Source: Deltaproteobacteria bacterium (GTDB taxonomy: Bacteria > Desulfobacterota > SM23-61). Taken from it: a stretch of 64,000 nucleotides of DNA. The notes beneath the pieces are model-generated. The model was not told the DNA's origin, did not search any database, and saw only the letters and a list, made by a program, of their open reading frames with translations. How positions within the stretch are numbered: the stretch's first letter is position 1; every line of letters starts with the position of its first letter. Below, piece by piece: positions 17,682 through 27,634 of this stretch. A program made the position numbers and the translations under genes. The stretch spans positions 20,775 through 84,774 of the forward strand of contig VGSF01000008.1 in NCBI GenBank assembly GCA_016875165.1, read 5' to 3'.

Positions 17682-18164
17682 TCACATTTCTGACTTGAAG
17701 TCTTCGGGTTTCAGTTTATCGAAGAGGTCGTCAATCCATTTATCCGAAGTTTCCTGTTTGGTCTTTGGTTCCATATGGCCGGCGGATTCCAGCACTTTTT
17801 CGGCGACAAAGATGGGCGCTTTGGCCCTTAAAGCCAGGGCGATGGCATCACTCGGTCTTGAATCGATTTCCACCACCCGTCCATCCACTTCCAGCGAGAT
17901 GATGGCGTAAAAAGTGTTGGAGCGAAGATCATTCACGGTAATCTTGCGGACGATTCCGTCCATCCCATCAATTATGTTTTTTATCAGGTCATGGGTCATG
18001 GGCCGGGGAGTCCAGGTGTGTTCGATGCCCATGGTGATGGCATTCGCTTCGAAGAGCCCCACCCAAATGGGTAAGGTTCTCCCTGTTGCTTCATCCTTTA
18101 AGACGACGATGGATTGATTCGTCTCCGAATCAAAAAATAACCCCTGAACTTTCATCTCCACCAT
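17682..18164 (-). CDS. DUF151 / bifunctional nuclease family protein
   Basis: The 160-aa protein matches the BFN/DUF151 pattern: VVLKDEATGRTLPIWVG near the N-terminus, NAITMGIE, a conserved THDLIKNII helix, and SRPSDAIALALRAKAPIFVAE. Characterised members are reported to have nuclease activity, and most bacterial ones are uncharacterised. The start is ATG 18164 after GGGGGAG. It stands alone between a HAD phosphatase and a sirtuin gene on the same strand. Confidence 0.9.
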   Translation of the reverse strand: MVEMKVQGLFFDSETNQSIVVLKDEATGRTLPIWVGLFEANAITMGIEHTWTPRPMTHDLIKNIIDGMDGIVRKITVNDLRSNTFYAIISLEVDGRVVEIDSRPSDAIALALRAKAPIFVAEKVLESAGHMEPKTKQETSDKWIDDLFDKLKPEDFKSEM

Positions 18165-18247
18165 GGTCTCCCCCTTTGCCTGGATAACTCACGGCCTTTA
18201 GGATTTATTATAAGAGGGCCATACATAAAAAGCCAGTTTTTTCTTGA

Positions 18248-19006
18248 TCAGCTTTTTTCTATCGCTACTACTTCCATAAGGAGGGCGTGCAGGATGAGGC
18301 TGGCTGACCCTTTCAGGATCCAGGCGGAAATATAGCGGGTAAGCTGGGTCTCCTCCAGGTTTATTTCCACGATGGTCGCTCCGGCCCTCTTGGCAATTGC
18401 CGGCAAATCGCAGGCCGGCGAGACCACTGCGGATGTTCCGATTACTAACATCAGTCCGCAGTTGCCCGCTTCCTCCCTGGCTTCCAGGTGCGCTCCCCAG
18501 GGGATCGGTTCACCGAAAAACACAATGTTAGGCTTCAGCACGCCGTTGCAGGAACAACGCGGCGGAAGAGTGTCCAGTTTGACTTCCTGGCGCTCGTACA
18601 TGCGGCTGCAAATCATGCAGATCAATCTCTGGCCGCTGCCGTGAAACTCGATTACTCGTTTGCTGCCGGCAGCCTGGTGCAGGTTATCAATATTTTGGGT
18701 AACGACCGAGTGGAGATAGCCCATCTCTTCAAGTTTAGCCAGGGAGATATGAGCGGGATTCGGTTTGGATTTTTCCAGCAGGCTGCCCATCTCTTTGAGC
18801 ATGGCCCAAACTTTTTTAGGATTGGCGGAAAAAGCTTCGATGGTGGCGTATTCCATGGGGTCAAACTTTTCCCAAATTCCTGCGGGGCCGCGAAAGTCAG
18901 GAATTCCGCTTTCCACGGAAATCCCGGCTCCGGTTAAGGCCACCACTTTTTTAGCGTGGCGGATGGCCTGAGCAGTTTTTTTGATCAGGTCCTTGTCCAC
19001 ACCCAT
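18248..19006 (-). CDS. NAD-dependent protein deacetylase, Sir2 family
   Basis: The 252-aa sirtuin removes acyl groups from lysines using NAD. It shows GAGISVESGIPDFRG at 26-40, TQNIDNLH at 103-110, the catalytic histidine H122 in EFHG, and a zinc site made of C130/C133 and C151/C153. The start is ATG 19006 (MGVDKDLIKK), with AAAGG upstream; a TTG at 19072 would add an unconserved leader. No operon partner is obvious. Confidence 0.92.
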   Translation of the reverse strand: MGVDKDLIKKTAQAIRHAKKVVALTGAGISVESGIPDFRGPAGIWEKFDPMEYATIEAFSANPKKVWAMLKEMGSLLEKSKPNPAHISLAKLEEMGYLHSVVTQNIDNLHQAAGSKRVIEFHGSGQRLICMICSRMYERQEVKLDTLPPRCSCNGVLKPNIVFFGEPIPWGAHLEAREEAGNCGLMLVIGTSAVVSPACDLPAIAKRAGATIVEINLEETQLTRYISAWILKGSASLILHALLMEVVAIEKS

Positions 19007-19095
19007 TACCTTTCTATCCTTGAAAATGTTGGATTTTTCCGAAAATTCTACCAGAATTAAATATTTTGGCAAGGATAAACGAAAACTTGCCTTTT

Positions 19096-19392
19096 AATGG
19101 GTGCCCACCTTCACTTTTTATTTTCGTTCATGATTTCAGAATGGTGGTCATGACGCGGCCCGGACGGCAGGGGGAATCTCTCGGGAACACAAGGCGGTAT
19201 TTCTTTCATGAAAAAGGGCGGGGCTTTCGCCCATGATGCCCTGCTTTCCTTCGATCCCGCCTTTTCTTGGCGGAAAAAAAGCACGGGTTATTTTCAAATC
19301 TATTTCCCGCCGGTGCTCCCTCTTTCATCCCCCTCCCTTCCGGGCTTCGCCGATCACTGTGAATTATTAAATTTATTCAAAAGTGACGGGTG
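19096..19392. mobile_element. MITE-like element, CCCACCTTCACTTTT family, copy E1
   Basis: The ends read GCCCACCTTCACTTTT (left) and AAAAGTGACGGGTG (right, degenerate inverted copy). The interior matches the copy at 56670-56965 in reverse orientation, including TCATGATTTCAGAATG, CATCCCCCTCC and GATCACTGTGAATTATTAAA-like stretches. It abuts and apparently cuts the RAYT fragment that follows. No clear target duplication is seen. Confidence 0.75.
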
Positions 19393-19560
19393 AAAGAGAT
19401 TGGCCGGTATTTTAAGCGGGAGCCGATGACGATAAGTTTTGGGGTGAGAAAGATTGAGAATCTGCTTCAGCGAGATAGGGGTATAGCCCAAAGAGTGGAG
19501 GCCATGGAACTTAATTTGAGAAAGAGGGGAAAAAAGAAATACTTTATTACGATTGCCTGA
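19390..19560 (+). pseudogene. RAYT transposase, C-terminal DnaA-like helix-turn-helix fragment
   Basis: An open frame reads VKEIGRYFKREPMTISFGVR, then KIENLLQRDRG...ELNLRKRGKKKYFITIA and a stop. The pattern EIGRYFxRxxxTISxGVRxIE is the DnaA-C-like helix-turn-helix found at the C-terminus of long deltaproteobacterial RAYT proteins. The catalytic part upstream is missing, replaced by MITE copy E1. Two copies of CCCCAAAGATTGCA follow the stop. Confidence 0.65.
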
Positions 19561-19674
19561 CCCCAAAGATTGCATGACCCCAAAGATTGCAGTACCTGGA
19601 AAGGGCAGCCGCTGCCCCACCTCCTTTTCCCGGCCGCATCGCCAGTCCCTGCTTTTCGACGCAAAATATCTCCA

Positions 19675-19703
19675 TTGACAAGCAAAATCGGACCCTCTAT
19701 ACT
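19675..19703 (+). promoter_or_regulatory. Sigma-70-type promoter upstream of the dehydrogenase
   Basis: TTGACA at 19675-19680 and TATACT at 19698-19703 are separated by exactly 17 bases, a near-consensus promoter. Transcription would begin near 19710 and give a leader of about 180 bases before ATG 19891. Confidence 0.6.
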
Positions 19704-19773
19704 TCATCTCATCGAAAGCAATGTCTTATCAAACCCCTATACTTCATCTCATCGAAAGCAATGTCTTATCAAA
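19697..19773 (+). repeat. Two 37-bp direct repeats in the dehydrogenase leader
   Basis: The units at 19697-19733 and 19737-19773 are identical (starting CTATACTTCATCTCATCG), with a 40-base period. The first includes the -10 box of the promoter, so the second duplicates it. The repeats could be paired operator sites or a simple recent duplication. Confidence 0.85.
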
Positions 19774-19890
19774 AAATATCAAACAAACAAATTGTCGATG
19801 AAACTGCCTGATTGTACATTTTCAGCGACTCGGTTTCTAAGTGTTGTTTTGCCGACTACGCGACTCTGCAATATAAAGGGGGAGCTGAAT

Positions 19891-21009
19891 ATGAAAATGG
19901 GAAAAGCAGCAGTGATGGTTGATTTCGATAAGCCTTTTGAAGTCCGTAACTATCCGTTGCCGGATAAGGTTGAACAGGGGGCCGTTCTTGTGAAGATGGT
20001 CATGGCCGGAATCTGCGGGACCGACGTTCATACCTGGTTAGGCCATACGGGCGGAAAGATCCTCAACTTTCCTGTCATCCTCGGCCACGAAAATGTGGGA
20101 GAGATTGTGGAGCTGGGTGGAGAGGTGAAGGACTGGAACGGAATCCCTTTGAAGAAGGGGGATCGGATTACGTGGCCCACGACGATCGGGACTTATTGCT
20201 ATCAATGCTTCAACTGTACGGTCGCCGGGATTCCCAACAAGTGTTTGCAAAGAAAAACTTATGGAGCCGGTATTACCTCAGAGCAGTCTCCCCACTTCCT
20301 CGGAGGGTGGGCTGAGTACTGTTATCTCTATCCCCGGACTTCCCTCTTCAAGCTGCCCGATGGCCTTCCCGCTGAGGCTCTGGTCGCCTCAGGCTGTGCC
20401 GCGCCGACCATGGTGCACGCTTCTGAGAAAGCGGATATCCATGTGGGGGATACGGTCGTGGTTCAGGGGAGTGGTCCCGTGGGGTTATTTGGCTTGATCG
20501 TCGCACGAGAAAACGGCGCTGGCAAAGTGATCGTTGTGGGTGGACCGACAGAGCGCCTCGATCTTGCCCGGAGATGGGGGGCCGATGCCACCATCGATAT
20601 CTCGGAAGTAAAGGATCCCAAGGATCGCGTGCAACTGGTGAAGGAGAAGAGCCTTTCGAAGTATGGAGCGGATGTCGTCTTCGAATGCAGCGGCGTGCCT
20701 GCGGCTTTTGCCGAAGGCGCTCAGTATGCCCGGGATGGAGGGAGGTACGTGATCGTGGGCCAATTCATGGATGCAGGCCCCTCGGAGACCTTTCATCCGT
20801 TCTGGATCACCTTCAAGGAGCTGACGGTGATGGGCTCTTATTCCTGGGAGCCCAAGCACACAGGGAGGGCCGTGGCTCTGATCGACCGGATCAAAGATAA
20901 ATATTCCCTGAAGGATATCGTTACGGACCGATTCAAGCTGGAACAGACCACGGAGGCTATCCAGGCGGTTCGAGACTGGAAGACCATCAAGGCTGTTCTG
21001 GTCCCATAA
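19891..21009 (+). CDS. Zinc-dependent medium-chain alcohol dehydrogenase
   Basis: The 372-aa oxidoreductase has the catalytic zinc ligands in AGICGTDVH and GHENVG, a structural-zinc-like loop CYQCFNC...NKC, and the nucleotide-binding GSGPVGLFG in the Rossmann half. It should oxidise or reduce an alcohol/aldehyde pair with NAD(P). The substrate is not set by the sequence. The start is ATG 19891 after GGGGGAG. It lies behind a strong promoter and is followed by a broken TRAP receptor and a thiolase on the same strand, suggesting a catabolic operon for an imported organic compound. Confidence 0.9.
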   Translation: MKMGKAAVMVDFDKPFEVRNYPLPDKVEQGAVLVKMVMAGICGTDVHTWLGHTGGKILNFPVILGHENVGEIVELGGEVKDWNGIPLKKGDRITWPTTIGTYCYQCFNCTVAGIPNKCLQRKTYGAGITSEQSPHFLGGWAEYCYLYPRTSLFKLPDGLPAEALVASGCAAPTMVHASEKADIHVGDTVVVQGSGPVGLFGLIVARENGAGKVIVVGGPTERLDLARRWGADATIDISEVKDPKDRVQLVKEKSLSKYGADVVFECSGVPAAFAEGAQYARDGGRYVIVGQFMDAGPSETFHPFWITFKELTVMGSYSWEPKHTGRAVALIDRIKDKYSLKDIVTDRFKLEQTTEAIQAVRDWKTIKAVLVP

Positions 21010-21054
21010 GTCCAAGAGGATGCCTGAAAAATCAAATCTGAGAGGAAATTTACT

Positions 21055-21474
21055 ATGAAACGAACAGTATTTTCCATTTTTTTGAAAGTACTCTTGGGAG
21101 TTTTCTGGATTCATGGTGAAGGGGCCTTCGGCCAGACACCGGTGAAGCTCAAATGGGCGGCGGTGATGGCTTCCCCGGGTGTATCTCCATCAGGGGACAT
21201 CGCAAAAAGCTTTCAGGAAGAGGTGACCAATCGGACGAAAGGGGCCATCACGTTTGAAAGCTTCTGGGGAGCTTCGATGGGCGCTCCTGCAGAACATATC
21301 GAGATGCTCAAGAATAATGTGGTACAGATCACTCAAACGCATCAGTGGTATACCCCCACCAAGATGCCTTTTGGTGATTTTGAATTCGTCTTTCCTTTTG
21401 GTCCAACGGACTATGTATCTTCCGGTGAAAACCGGTTGACAAAGAAGGATTGGAAAGGTAATCTTTGGGCATAA
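21055..21474 (+). pseudogene. TRAP transporter DctP-type receptor, truncated
   Basis: The 139-codon frame starts with a signal peptide (MKRTVFSIFLKVLLGVFW...GAFGQ) followed by the DctP start VKLKWAAVMASPG and AKSFQEEVTNRTKG. Intact receptors are about 330-350 aa; this one stops after FPFGPTDYVSSGENRL with an unrelated tail. The rest of the receptor and the DctQ/DctM membrane subunits are absent, so the transporter is not functional from here. The deletion joins it directly to the thiolase gene. Confidence 0.85.
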
Positions 21475-21518
21475 TTTTCCCTTATGCAATAACTCCAATA
21501 ATTCGGTTGGGAGGAGCT

Positions 21519-22697
21519 ATGGAGGAAGTGGTCATTGTCAGTGCGGTCCGGACGGCCATTGGCGCTTTTAATGGCGCTTTGAGTAATATTCCGGCCACAA
21601 CCCTCGGAGCTTGGGTAATCAACGAGGCGATACGCCGGGCCGGGATTTCCGATAAAGATGTGGATGAAGTCATTATGGGAAATGTCCTTCCTGCCGGATT
21701 AGGACAGAACCCCGCCCGCCAGGCCAGCCTTAAGGCGAAACTCCCCTTCGAAAGCGGAGCGATTACTGTTAATAAAGTATGCGGTTCAGGTTTGAAAGCG
21801 GTGATGTTGGCTGCTCAGGCCATTCAAACCGGAGACGCCGATGTAGTGGTGGCCGGAGGAATGGAAAACATGAATCTGGCCCCCTATTATCTCGAACGCG
21901 CCCGGACAGGCTACCGGATGGGCGATGGAAAGGTAGTCGATGGGTTGGTCCACGATGGACTCTGGGATTTAAACAATGATTTTCACATGGGTTATAGCGC
22001 GGAGCTATGCGCCGGTAAATATGGGATCAGTCGCGAAGAACAGGACCGTTATGCCTTCCGCTCATACCAGCGATCCCTGAAGTCGATTGCCGAAGGAAAA
22101 TTCCGGGCCGAAATCTTTCCGGTGGAGATTCCGGCCAAGAAAGGCGCGCCTGTGCTTTTCCAGATGGATGAGGCGCCCCGGGAAACCTCCCTGGAAGCGC
22201 TTTCCGCTCTTCCTCCGGCTTTTGGCAAAGATGGTTCGGTTACAGCCGGAAATTCTTCCAAGATCAGCGATGGGGCCGCGGCATTGGTCCTTATGTCGTT
22301 GTCGCGGGCAAGGCAGATGAAAAACCAGTCCATGGTGCGCATAGTTGCGAAGGGAGCGGCTGGGATCGATCCTAAGTATGTGCTGGTCGCCCCTATCTAC
22401 TCCATCCCGAAAGTACTGAAAAAAGCGGGTTTAAAAATTGAAGACATTGACCTTCATGAAGTTAACGAGGCTTTTGCCTCTTCCACGCTGGCCGTTATTA
22501 AAGAATTGCGGATTGACCTGGAACGCTGCAATGTTCGCGGAGGATCCATTTCCCTGGGCCATCCCATAGGAGCCAGCGGCGCCCGGGTCCTCACCACCCT
22601 GATTTATGCCATGGAAGAATACCGGGCGAAACGGGGAATGGCTTCTTTATGCCTGGGTGGAGGGGAGGCGGTTTCACTGATTGTCGAAAAAATGTGA
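21519..22697 (+). CDS. Acetyl-CoA C-acetyltransferase (thiolase)
   Basis: The 392-aa thiolase condenses two acetyl-CoA or cleaves acetoacetyl-CoA. The nucleophile lies in KVCGSGLKA (about residue 88), and the catalytic histidine and second cysteine lie in SLGHPIGASGAR and SLCLGGGEAV. The start is ATG 21519 (MEEVVIVSA) after GGGAGGAG; an upstream in-frame start at 21465 would overlap the truncated TRAP gene. Its placement behind the dehydrogenase suggests a short-chain acyl pathway. Confidence 0.95.
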   Translation: MEEVVIVSAVRTAIGAFNGALSNIPATTLGAWVINEAIRRAGISDKDVDEVIMGNVLPAGLGQNPARQASLKAKLPFESGAITVNKVCGSGLKAVMLAAQAIQTGDADVVVAGGMENMNLAPYYLERARTGYRMGDGKVVDGLVHDGLWDLNNDFHMGYSAELCAGKYGISREEQDRYAFRSYQRSLKSIAEGKFRAEIFPVEIPAKKGAPVLFQMDEAPRETSLEALSALPPAFGKDGSVTAGNSSKISDGAAALVLMSLSRARQMKNQSMVRIVAKGAAGIDPKYVLVAPIYSIPKVLKKAGLKIEDIDLHEVNEAFASSTLAVIKELRIDLERCNVRGGSISLGHPIGASGARVLTTLIYAMEEYRAKRGMASLCLGGGEAVSLIVEKM

Positions 22698-22866
22698 AAA
22701 AATATATTCGGGTCAATTAGCCACAGAGGGCACAGTGCAGCGTAGCCGCAACCAAAAGAAAGCATTTAGCTTGTAGCCAAATTTTTTCTTAATAGAATTT
22801 CAAGATTTTACACGTTAGTAGTACAGAAGTTGAAAGATCATGATTAAGAAAAGGTAAAAGATAAGT

Positions 22867-23020
22867 GAGCTTCTTGCAAAACTCTTGAAAGCAAGAGGAA
22901 AGCAAGAGGAAGTCGTCATTCCGGGCAAGCGAAGCGCGACCCGGAATCCAGGATTTTCGAGCAATTCTGGATTCCGGCTTTCGCCGGAATGACGGAGTAA
23001 GCGACTTTTGCAAGAAGCTC
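22867..23020. repeat. Shell-and-core palindrome F1 (GAGCTTCTTGCAAAA shell)
   Basis: The outer arms GAGCTTCTTGCAAAACTC and GACTTTTGCAAGAAGCTC enclose CGTCATTCCGGGCAAGCG...GGAATCC and GGATTCCGGCTTTCGCCGG arms. This is the CATTCCGG core found elsewhere in the TCGTAAAAAGTC shell. Sequence from 22698 to 22866 has no gene. Confidence 0.85.
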
Positions 23021-23096
23021 AAGTGTCAAGTGACTAAAGTGCCCAAAATTGTAAAAAGGAAATTCCTACTTCAGCAATTCCCTAAGGAGGTAGGCC

Positions 23097-23336
23097 ATGG
23101 CTATTTCCGCGTACATATTTATCGAGACGACTCAGGGTAAGGCCCGGATGATAGCCCGGGAGATCGCGCAGATCCCGGGGGTCAAGTCAGCTCACACCGT
23201 CACCGGCCCGTATGACGTGGTAACCTTTGTGGCGGCTGATTCCATAAGCGTACTGGGGGACTTCATCGTCTCCAAAATTCAGGCTACACCAGGAGTCCTG
23301 CGCACTTTGACCAACGTGGTAATTGATGCTGAATGA
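23097..23336 (+). CDS. Stand-alone Lrp/AsnC ligand-binding (RAM) domain protein
   Basis: The 79-aa protein is just the alpha-beta RAM domain: AYIFIETTQGKA, then IPGVKSAHTVTGPYDVVTFV and a final IQATPGVLRTLTNVVI. There is no DNA-binding helix-turn-helix. Such single-domain proteins bind small ligands (often amino acids) and form oligomers. The start is ATG 23097 after TAAGGAGG. It converges on comEA, and the two stops are 13 bases apart. Confidence 0.93.
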   Translation: MAISAYIFIETTQGKARMIAREIAQIPGVKSAHTVTGPYDVVTFVAADSISVLGDFIVSKIQATPGVLRTLTNVVIDAE

Positions 23337-23349
23337 AGAAACCGGGCCC

Positions 23350-23934
23350 TTACTGGACGGTGATGCGTGACCGGATAGCTGCCAGCTTCTTCGGCCCGAT
23401 GCCGCGCACTTGCAGAAGGTCTTCCGGGGAGGAAAATTTTTCACCCTGTTCTCGATATTCAATGATGGCCAGGGCGGTTTTCGGTCCAATTCCGGGCAAG
23501 GTAATTAGCTCTTCCGGAGTTGCCGTGTTAATATTGATGGGGATGAAAAGAACCGGAAGCTTTTGCGGGTCTAAGGATTCCAGCGATATCCTGCCTTTTT
23601 CTTTCTCTTCCGCAAGGACATTGATACGGCAGTTCTTCTCTATTCTGGCCAGGACGATCTCGGGCGGGAGCGAAAGATTCCCTTTAATCCCCCCGGCCTT
23701 CTCGATTACGTCCATGACACTCATACCCATTTCAACCGTGTAAACCCCCTTCCGGTTGACATTTCCGTCCACTTCGACCATGATCTCTCCACTCGCAGAT
23801 TTATTCTTTGAAAAATCGCCCCCGACTGTCGCGGGAAACGATTGCGGCAAAGGAGCAGGGGGGGATGTTAAGAAAAAGAAAAGGACCAACAAAAAACAGA
23901 GGAAGAGGACGATTCCTTGTTGTTCTCTGGTCAT
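23350..23934 (-). CDS. comEA: ComEA-like helix-hairpin-helix protein
   Basis: The 194-aa protein has an N-terminal membrane anchor (IVLFLCFLLVLFFFLTS), an SLBB-like segment (VDGNVNRKGVYTVEMGMSV), and a C-terminal tandem helix-hairpin-helix unit (NINTATPEELITLPGIGPK ... LLQVRGIGPKKLAAI). ComEA proteins bind double-stranded DNA in natural uptake. The start ATG 23934 (MTREQQ) sits right next to palindrome A3 and lacks a clear Shine-Dalgarno. An upstream extension to 24006 would read the repeat. The pilus ATPases elsewhere in the window are compatible with DNA uptake. Confidence 0.87.
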   Translation of the reverse strand: MTREQQGIVLFLCFLLVLFFFLTSPPAPLPQSFPATVGGDFSKNKSASGEIMVEVDGNVNRKGVYTVEMGMSVMDVIEKAGGIKGNLSLPPEIVLARIEKNCRINVLAEEKEKGRISLESLDPQKLPVLFIPININTATPEELITLPGIGPKTALAIIEYREQGEKFSSPEDLLQVRGIGPKKLAAIRSRITVQ

Positions 23935-23936
23935 TT

Positions 23937-24104
23937 TTCGATGGACTCGTAAAAAGTCAATATTTGATGAATTCGTAAAAAGCCCGCATATCCCCTTTTC
24001 CGTCATTCCGGCGAAAGCCGGAATCCGGTTAATTCAAGCAGTTCTGGACTCCTGCTTTCGCAGGAGTGACGACTTTTCTGACTTTTTACGAAACCATCAA
24101 TATT
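23937..24104. repeat. Shell-and-core palindrome A3 (CATTCCGG core, doubled left shell)
   Basis: The left shell occurs twice in tandem (GATGGACTCGTAAAAAGTC and TGATGAATTCGTAAAAAGCC). The core is TCATTCCGGCGAAAGCCGG plus an ACTCCTGCTTTCGCAGGAGT hairpin. The right shell is GACTTTTTACGAAACCATCA. Confidence 0.85.
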
Positions 24105-24113
24105 TGGGTGGCC

Positions 24114-24286
24114 GTAACACTTTAGCTCTTTGAAAAAAAGGGTGTTTTAAGGGCCAAGGGATTCCAGGGACCGGAGGCCAGACCGAAACGCTTGGAATCA
24201 TAAGGCGCTGATGCTTCCGGCGCGTTTCGCTCTAACCCCCGGCCCTCAACAAAGGCTTTAATACCATTTATTAAATCGCTAAACTG
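24114..24286. mobile_element. MITE-like element, GTAACA-TTTAGC family, internally deleted copy D3
   Basis: It begins GTAACACTTTAGCTC and ends GCTAAACTG. Its interior (GGGCCAAGGGATTCCAGG, GGAATCATAAGGCGCT, AATACCAT) is the reverse complement of the outer parts of the full copy at 60684, without the central 90 or so bases. It abuts the stop of cimA. Confidence 0.75.
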
Positions 24287-24289
24287 ACC

Positions 24290-25884
24290 TCAATTTTTGG
24301 GCTTCTCGTCTTTCAAAAGTTTGTAGTTTAGGGAATCTACCAGGGCCTGCCAGCTGGCTTCAATGATGTTTTCCGAAACTCCAACAGTTCCCCATTTGTC
24401 CTTATTGTCCCCGGATTCCACAAGCACCCGGACTTTCGACCCGGTCCCTTTGCCCGTGGAAAGAACGCGCACTTTGTAATCCACCAGTTTCATATCGTCT
24501 AACTGCGGGTAGAATTTTTCCAGGGCTTTACGGATGGCATTGTCCAGGGCATTCACCGGGCCGTTGCCCGTGGCCGCGGTGTGTTCTACCCGCCCTCCAA
24601 CTTTGATCATGATGGTCGCTTCAGTGATCGGAGCCCGCTCCTCCCGGAGTTTTTCAGAGAGGATACGGAACCCGATCAGCTCGAAGTATTTCTTTTGAGC
24701 GCCCATTGCTTTTTTCATCAGCAGCTCAAAAGATGCTTCGGCTCCTTCGAACTGGTAACCCTGGTTTTCCATTTCTTTCAGGGTGGTGAGTATCTCGTGA
24801 GTCAATGGGTCTTTCCGGTTCAGGTTGATGTGGTATTCCGCTGCTTTTTGCAGGATATTGCTCTTACCGGCCAGGTCCGAGACCAAAACCCGGCGATGGT
24901 TCCCCACGTTTTCCGGGGGAATGTGTTCGTAAGTTTGCGGGTTTTTTTCAATGGCGCTGACATGAACTCCCCCCTTATGGGCAAAGGCGCTCGACCCTAC
25001 GTAGGGCTGATGTTTATTAGGTTGGAGGTTGGCCAATTCCGCCACGAAATGGGAGATCTCCCGCAATTTGGCCATCTGCGCTTCGCTAAGGCAGTCTATT
25101 TTAAGCTTGTACTTCAGGTTGGGAATGATGGAACAAAGGTTGGCATTGCCGCAGCGTTCGCCGTACCCATTGATCGTTCCCTGGATGTGGCCTACCCCTA
25201 ACTGCACGGCAGCGATAGTATTGGCCACAGCCATATCGGCATCGTTGTGGACGTGGATGCCCAGGGGAAGGGTGATCTTTTCCTGGACCGCCCGGATGAT
25301 TTCGTTAATTTCGCTTGGCAGGGTTCCGCCGTTGGTGTCGCAAAGAACGATGGCGGCAACTCCCGCCTCTTCCGCTGCTTTCAGCGTGGCCAAAGCATAT
25401 TCAGGGTTCCCTTTAAAACCGTCGAAAAAATGTTCAGCATCATAATACACTTCCGGGGCGGCCGTCATCAGGTACTTTAATGAATCGCGGATCAAGGTTA
25501 CGTTCTGCTCCAGGGAAATCCTCAGGGCATCCCGCACGTGCACATCCCAGGATTTGCCAAAGATGGTTACTGCCCTGGTCTTGGCCCCAAGCAAGGCTTT
25601 GATGTTGACATCGGCCTCAGGCGCGGTGCGCGCTTTTAAAGTGGAGCCGAAGGCTGCTATCGTGGCCGTTTTCAGGGAATAATTTCGGATCTCCCGGAAA
25701 AAAGCCATGTCTTTGGGGTTCGAGCCTGGCCATCCGCCTTCGATATAATTGACACCCAGCTCATCGAGGCGCAAGGCGATGCGCACTTTGTCTTCTACGG
25801 AAAAGGAGATGTCTTCAGCCTGAGTGCCGTCCCTCAGGGTCGTATCGTAAATGATGATTTTTCCTTCCGGTCGTTTTCTTCGGT

Positions 25885-25888
<4 letters not shown>
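24290..25888 (-). CDS. cimA: Citramalate synthase
   Basis: The 532-aa enzyme condenses pyruvate and acetyl-CoA to (R)-citramalate, opening the threonine-independent isoleucine route. The HMGL-like barrel shows DTTLRDGTQ at 15-23, [10 protein letters not shown] and [12 protein letters not shown] (metal ligands), and [11 protein letters not shown]. The C-terminal LeuA-type regulatory domain carries the VKVRVLxxGxGTxSKVRV pattern, expected to bind the end-product inhibitor. Its ATG overlaps the stop of lysC by four bases, so the two are co-translated. Confidence 0.94.
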
Positions 25889-27120
<1,232 letters not shown>

Positions 27121-27121
27121 T

Positions 27122-27634
27122 TCATTCCTCCTTCATCCATTTTTCACCGAGGCCTTGCACCAAACCCCTGACTGCCTGGCCTTTACCGATAAACGCCAAT
27201 TTTCGCTCAACGACGCCCACCCATTCTAAGTGAACTTCGATCCTTTCTCCGGGCAAAAGCCCTGAGACTTTTTCGGCCCATTCCACCAGAGTCACCCCGG
27301 GAGCGGAAATCAATTCTTCCCAGCCCAAATCCTCTACCTCAGCGGATTTTTCCACGCGGTAAAGATCAACGTGAAAAACCGGAACCCGACCCAGGTATTC
27401 ATTCACCAGGACAAACGTAGGGCTGGTGACATCTCTCTCATCCGCCACCCCGAGTCCCCTGGCCACTCCTTTGACAAAAACCGTCTTCCCCGTGCCCAGA
27501 TCACCCATCAAAGCTATGACTGTGCTTTCCGAAAGCATTGCCCCCAAAAGCTGGCCGAGGCGAAAGGTTTCATCCGGACTATTCGACTTAACGCTCCAGG
27601 TTTCTTCTGCTTGTTTTTCTTGGTTCTTCGCCAT
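27122..27634 (-). CDS. tsaE: tRNA threonylcarbamoyladenosine biosynthesis ATPase TsaE
   Basis: The 170-aa P-loop protein works with TsaB and TsaD in making t6A37 in ANN-decoding tRNAs. It has [14 protein letters not shown] (Walker A near 44-52), the [11 protein letters not shown] motif and FHVDLYR. Its partner TsaD is at 49313. The start ATG shares one base with the stop of nnrD (TAATG). Confidence 0.93.
   Translation of the reverse strand: MAKNQEKQAEETWSVKSNSPDETFRLGQLLGAMLSESTVIALMGDLGTGKTVFVKGVARGLGVADERDVTSPTFVLVNEYLGRVPVFHVDLYRVEKSAEVEDLGWEELISAPGVTLVEWAEKVSGLLPGERIEVHLEWVGVVERKLAFIGKGQAVRGLVQGLGEKWMKEE

Noticed and set aside
19697..19773. Two direct repeats as a minimal CRISPR
   Set aside because: The copies are separated by only three bases, so there is no spacer.
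23935..24006. An N-terminal extension of ComEA
   Set aside because: It reads palindrome A3 and places extra residues before the membrane anchor.
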